From: Spirochaetia bacterium UBA5550
Lineage (GTDB): Bacteria; Spirochaetota; UBA4802; UBA5550
Assembly (NCBI GenBank): GCA_002425885.1
Contig: DINC01000172.1
Coordinates: 12,301 to 21,149 of the forward strand
Direction: 5' to 3'
Length of the DNA stretch: 8,849 nt
In this document: piece after piece, positions 6,392 through 8,849 of the stretch
How the letters are laid out: every line of letters begins with the position of its first letter
Numbering within the stretch: the first letter of the stretch is position 1
Translations under genes and position numbers: made by a program
Notes under the pieces: generated by a model
The model's database searches: none
What the model saw: the letters and a program-made list of their open reading frames with translations, nothing else
Told to the model about the DNA's origin: nothing

Positions 6392-6435
6392 ATCGATCTC
6401 CATATCGTCCTACAATATAACTATCGATGAGATCC
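6392..6435. promoter_or_regulatory. Candidate VapBC operator repeats
   Basis: Two ATCGAT boxes (6392-6397 and 6423-6428) lie 31 bp apart, about three helical turns, one in the leader and one in the -35/-10 spacer. Each is next to one arm of an inverted repeat, GATCTC (6395-6400) and GAGATC (6429-6434). Paired sites spanning a promoter fit the autorepression known for VapBC complexes; binding here is inference. Confidence 0.5.
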
Positions 6436-6442
6436 AGGTCAA
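6414..6442 (-). promoter_or_regulatory. Sigma70 promoter of vapBC(-coaE-SPOR)
   Basis: On the minus strand TTGACC (6442-6437) and TATATT (6419-6414) are separated by exactly 17 bp. Transcription would begin near 6406, giving a short leader of about 16 nt that carries the GGAG ribosome site. No other promoter is evident before coaE, so this one may also drive coaE and the SPOR gene. Confidence 0.75.
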
Positions 6443-6485
6443 GTGTTTATTAACAGGCTATACCGTATCTTCGTTTTCTGTTTCA

Positions 6486-8009
6486 TCACTGGTCAGCGCC
6501 GCAGCATTTCTTGTACTTTTTGCCGCTGCCGCATGGGCATGGATCATTGCGTCCCGGAGCAGAAGAGCCCTTCCACTCCTCATGATTAAAAAGGCTCACT
6601 TGCTCTTTGTTGTACTTTTTAATAAAAGCTTCCATGGCCTTTGTGTCAGTTATATCAACCCCTTCTCTTTCCGCCTCTTCAACTATAGATTTGGCAATAC
6701 CCCACTTCTCTTCATCAACAGTCTCTTCCAGTATTTCCTCTGTAATACCATCGAGTCTTGCCGCAATCTTTTCCCCATCCCTGACATAGCCCTTCTCAGC
6801 ACAGAATATCATGAAAGCAACAAGTACAGACTCCATGGACTCAAAGAAAACATCATCAGAAACAACTTTTGCAGGCATAATTTCCATTGCGCATTCCGTT
6901 GCCCGCCGCGCGTTCCAGTGAAGCGGATGCATTAGAAAGTATGTGTACATCATCTCTCCGAAGCAGGTAATGATCGGCTCAGATTCAATCTTTTCTTCAT
7001 GCCCTAATTTCATGAAGTAAGGCGATTTGCGGAATTCATTATAGTACTGCTTTACAGTTTTTTTCATAGAATCCTGTACAGCATCAGAATACTCACTGTC
7101 GCAGGTCTCGGCAAGCTCCTCCTCTTCATCGAGCAGAAGGCAGTCAACAACTGTTTTAATGCCGAGAAGTATTACAGCAACAGCGCTCCCGCTAATCTCC
7201 CCTTCTGAATCGTCATCCGGATCAACATGACTGAAAACCAGGTCTATGAAGAAATCCATGAGTTCCGGCTGATCATTCCTGTGATAATAGAGGGCCCTGG
7301 CTTTTGATGGATCACCCTCTATGAGCGCAATTCCGTCACGATTATGCTCTACATTTCTCTGGTATTGCTCATTGAAAAAGCCGGCGCTTACCCTTTTGTT
7401 TTTTCCGAGTTTTGTCGCAACAATATGCCATGCCATGAGGAGAAAATCCATAAAGTAATCATGTTCTTCACCATCAAGAGAATCGAATGATTCAATACAA
7501 TCATATATTTCAGGCTGTTCAGAGGCAAAGTTCTCTTCAAGTTTGTCGACAAAGCTGACATAGTTTTTTTCAACTTTCCTGTGCAGATCTTCCATATCTT
7601 TGCGGGTAATGGTAATATTCTTTTCTTTCATTTCTGGTCCCTTTTTATCTGCTTTATTCAATAATTCAGCAAGTTCGCGGATTATTACTTCAAGCTTCTT
7701 TGAATCAACATTCTTCAAAACATATTGTGAATCGTCATTTTTATTGCTGCGGTTATTCACAAGATCAATGAGTCTGCGCTTTGTCCATTTACTTTCAAAA
7801 AAAGAAGGAGCTACCATGATATCCGATTCCGCTATCAGTGTGAAGCCTTCGCCCTTTGAGTCAATAATATCATAATGTTTATCATCTTCAAAAGAGTGCT
7901 TCACAATCTTCTTTGCCATGTCAGATGCACTTCGAAATGCAATGACCGTGTTGTCAAAATCACAGATAACAGGGAACTTAGGCTTTCCGAACATAAATGT
8001 AAGCTGCAT
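6486..8009 (-). CDS. SEC-C motif protein of unknown function
   Basis: A 507-residue, strongly acidic protein. The only part I recognise is the C-terminal SEC-C zinc motif, PGRNDPCPCGSGKKYKKCCG (485-504), with ligands Cys491, Cys493, Cys502 and Cys503 as in SecA; such tails mediate protein or ribosome contacts. Residues 1-85 look like a compact alpha/beta module (VICDFDNTVIAF...YDIIDSKGEGFTLIAESDIMVAP...SKWTKRRLIDLVNN). Residues about 100-475 are mostly helical, with acidic runs (LLDEEEELAETC) and a conserved-looking MHPLHWNARRATECAMEIMPAKV segment. There is no signal peptide and no nuclease, ATPase or SecA helicase motif. AGAGG stands 5 nt before the ATG. It follows the KilA-N gene by 64 bp on the same strand. 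No promoter of its own was identified. Not a truncated SecA: the rest is unrelated. Confidence 0.9.
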   Translation of the reverse strand: MQLTFMFGKPKFPVICDFDNTVIAFRSASDMAKKIVKHSFEDDKHYDIIDSKGEGFTLIAESDIMVAPSFFESKWTKRRLIDLVNNRSNKNDDSQYVLKNVDSKKLEVIIRELAELLNKADKKGPEMKEKNITITRKDMEDLHRKVEKNYVSFVDKLEENFASEQPEIYDCIESFDSLDGEEHDYFMDFLLMAWHIVATKLGKNKRVSAGFFNEQYQRNVEHNRDGIALIEGDPSKARALYYHRNDQPELMDFFIDLVFSHVDPDDDSEGEISGSAVAVILLGIKTVVDCLLLDEEEELAETCDSEYSDAVQDSMKKTVKQYYNEFRKSPYFMKLGHEEKIESEPIITCFGEMMYTYFLMHPLHWNARRATECAMEIMPAKVVSDDVFFESMESVLVAFMIFCAEKGYVRDGEKIAARLDGITEEILEETVDEEKWGIAKSIVEEAEREGVDITDTKAMEAFIKKYNKEQVSLFNHEEWKGSSAPGRNDPCPCGSGKKYKKCCGADQ

Positions 8010-8035
8010 ACAAACCTCTTTACACTTTTAAACTG

Positions 8036-8066
8036 AAAAAGGCCTCACTCTGCCCTGTGGGCGCAG
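8036..8066 (-). terminator. Weak possible terminator after the KilA-N gene
   Basis: On the minus strand GCCC-ACA-GGGC (8062-8052) forms a short hairpin that can be lengthened by two pairs across a bulge. A run of five T residues (8040-8036) follows, but 11 nt downstream of the stem. The distance makes efficient termination doubtful, so the KilA-N and SEC-C genes may be partly co-transcribed. Confidence 0.35.
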
Positions 8067-8073
8067 GATTAAG

Positions 8074-8849
8074 TCAGTCCTTTCCTATTCTCTTTACAGT
8101 ATTATCCGATGTTAACAGCTTCATCTGATATATAGCTATTTCATTCAGCTTTTTCAGCCGGTCACCCTGTGACAATCCCTCCTTGATAAAATGTGCATTC
8201 ATATTTTCAAGATTGGACAGACATACAAGCTGTGAAATATCTGCATAATCGCGTATATTGCCTTTGAGGTTTACATTTTCATCGCGCCACTGTTTAGCAG
8301 TTTTGCCGAACAATGCAACATTTAGAACATCCGCTTCTGTCGCATAGACAAGATTGATCTGGGCCGCTGTCAATGTAGCGGGTACCAGGTTCTCTTTTAT
8401 AGCATCTTTATGTATGCGGTAATTTATTTTTGTTAAATTCCGGCGGATATCCCAGCCCAGCTGTTGGCGCTCTTCGTCCTTAAGCCGTTGAAATTCTTTT
8501 ATGAGATAGAGTTTAAACTCGACTGAAATCCATGACGCGAATTCAAAGGCTATATCTTTATGGGCAAAAGTCCCGCCGTATCGCCCTGCTTTTGATATAA
8601 TTCCTATTGCACCAGTTTTTTCAATCCATTGTTTTGGAGTGAGAGTAAAGCTGTTTAAGCCTGCCTGTTTTTTAAAGCCGTCGAATTCGACGGGATTAAA
8701 ACCGGGGTTGTTCAGCTGTTCCCATATACCTAAAAATTCGATTGTATTTCTATTGCGGAGCCAGTTGCGTATAAGGTCATCAGTATTTTCCACATTTTTA
8801 TACCTGGCTATATCTGTAATACATATATAGTCTTCATCATTCTGCTGAT
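8074..8849 (-). CDS. KilA-N domain protein, 5' end outside the window
   Basis: 257 residues are visible. The KilA-N DNA-binding domain covers the first half: DYICITDIARYKN, DLIRNWLRNRNTIEFLGIWE, KKQAGLNSFTLTPKQWIE and GRYGGTFAHKDIAFEFASW, ending at LIKEFQRLK. The second half (TAAQINLVYATEADVLNVALFG, AKQWRD, GNIRDYADISQLVCLSNLENMNA) matches the C-terminal part usual in chromosomal KilA-N proteins of about 270 residues. The frame stays open to base 8849, and the residues before GTG 8793 match the family (DIARYKN), so that GTG is internal and the true start is just outside. KilA-N domains are common in phages, large DNA viruses and mobile or accessory bacterial loci; the function of this subtype is not established. 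No other phage genes are visible. Confidence 0.9.
   Translation of the reverse strand, partial: QQNDEDYICITDIARYKNVENTDDLIRNWLRNRNTIEFLGIWEQLNNPGFNPVEFDGFKKQAGLNSFTLTPKQWIEKTGAIGIISKAGRYGGTFAHKDIAFEFASWISVEFKLYLIKEFQRLKDEERQQLGWDIRRNLTKINYRIHKDAIKENLVPATLTAAQINLVYATEADVLNVALFGKTAKQWRDENVNLKGNIRDYADISQLVCLSNLENMNAHFIKEGLSQGDRLKKLNEIAIYQMKLLTSDNTVKRIGKD

Noticed and set aside
7938..7967. HAD-phosphatase motif I (ICDFDNTVI) at the N terminus of the SEC-C protein
   Set aside because: The DxDxT pattern fits, but I see no matching motif II Ser/Thr, motif III Lys or motif IV acidic pair in the following region, so it is likely chance.
1..8849. CRISPR array, tRNA, rRNA or insertion sequence
   Set aside because: No regularly spaced repeats, cloverleaf-like segment, rRNA sequence or transposase gene was seen in the window.

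Overview
The window comes from a moderately AT-rich bacterial chromosome, very probably Gram-negative. The support for this is a SPOR-domain membrane protein with a long periplasmic linker, a probable lipoprotein periplasmic binding protein, and a membrane sensor. No rRNA, tRNA or universal marker is present. I cannot fix the phylum; the relaxed lipobox and gene mix would fit groups such as Spirochaetota, Deferribacterota or Desulfobacterota, but this is a guess. All genes except one are on the minus strand.

Layout from left to right. (1) Positions 1-1319 (minus) hold a branched-chain amino acid-type (LIVBP, Peripla_BP_6) binding protein gene broken by one in-frame TAA. Its 3' end overlaps the start of a membrane sensor gene that runs off the left edge. 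(2) Positions 1320-1571 are intergenic and carry a complex palindromic element and a near-consensus sigma70 promoter. That promoter reads into the only plus-strand gene (1572-1976), a small protein of YbjN/type III chaperone-like appearance. (3) Positions 1977-4319 (minus) form a tight three-gene cluster read as phoU-like (DUF47), then a PiT phosphate transporter with a long C-terminal extension, then a FeoC-like winged-helix protein with three clustered cysteines. (4) A strong rho-independent terminator lies at 4353-4381. (5) Positions 4404-6390 (minus) are a probable operon of vapB, vapC, coaE and a SPOR-domain gene, driven by a good promoter at 6414-6442. (6) Positions 6486-8849 (minus) hold a 507-residue SEC-C zinc-motif protein of unknown function and a KilA-N domain protein whose 5' end lies beyond the right edge. 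Its reading frame is open to the last base, so an internal GTG at 8793 is not the start.

Functionally, the DUF47 protein and PiT transporter should work together in phosphate or metal-phosphate uptake. The FeoC-like protein, overlapping by 4 bp, could be a redox- or iron-responsive partner. The binding protein and the sensor look like a ligand-sensing pair. The toxin-antitoxin pair sits directly upstream of an essential CoA biosynthesis gene. The most notable observations are the single nonsense codon in an otherwise intact sensor-coupled binding protein, the FeoC-like gene in a phosphate transporter operon, the vapBC-coaE arrangement, and the palindromic element at 1449-1496. I found no clear evidence of a wholly new multigene system.
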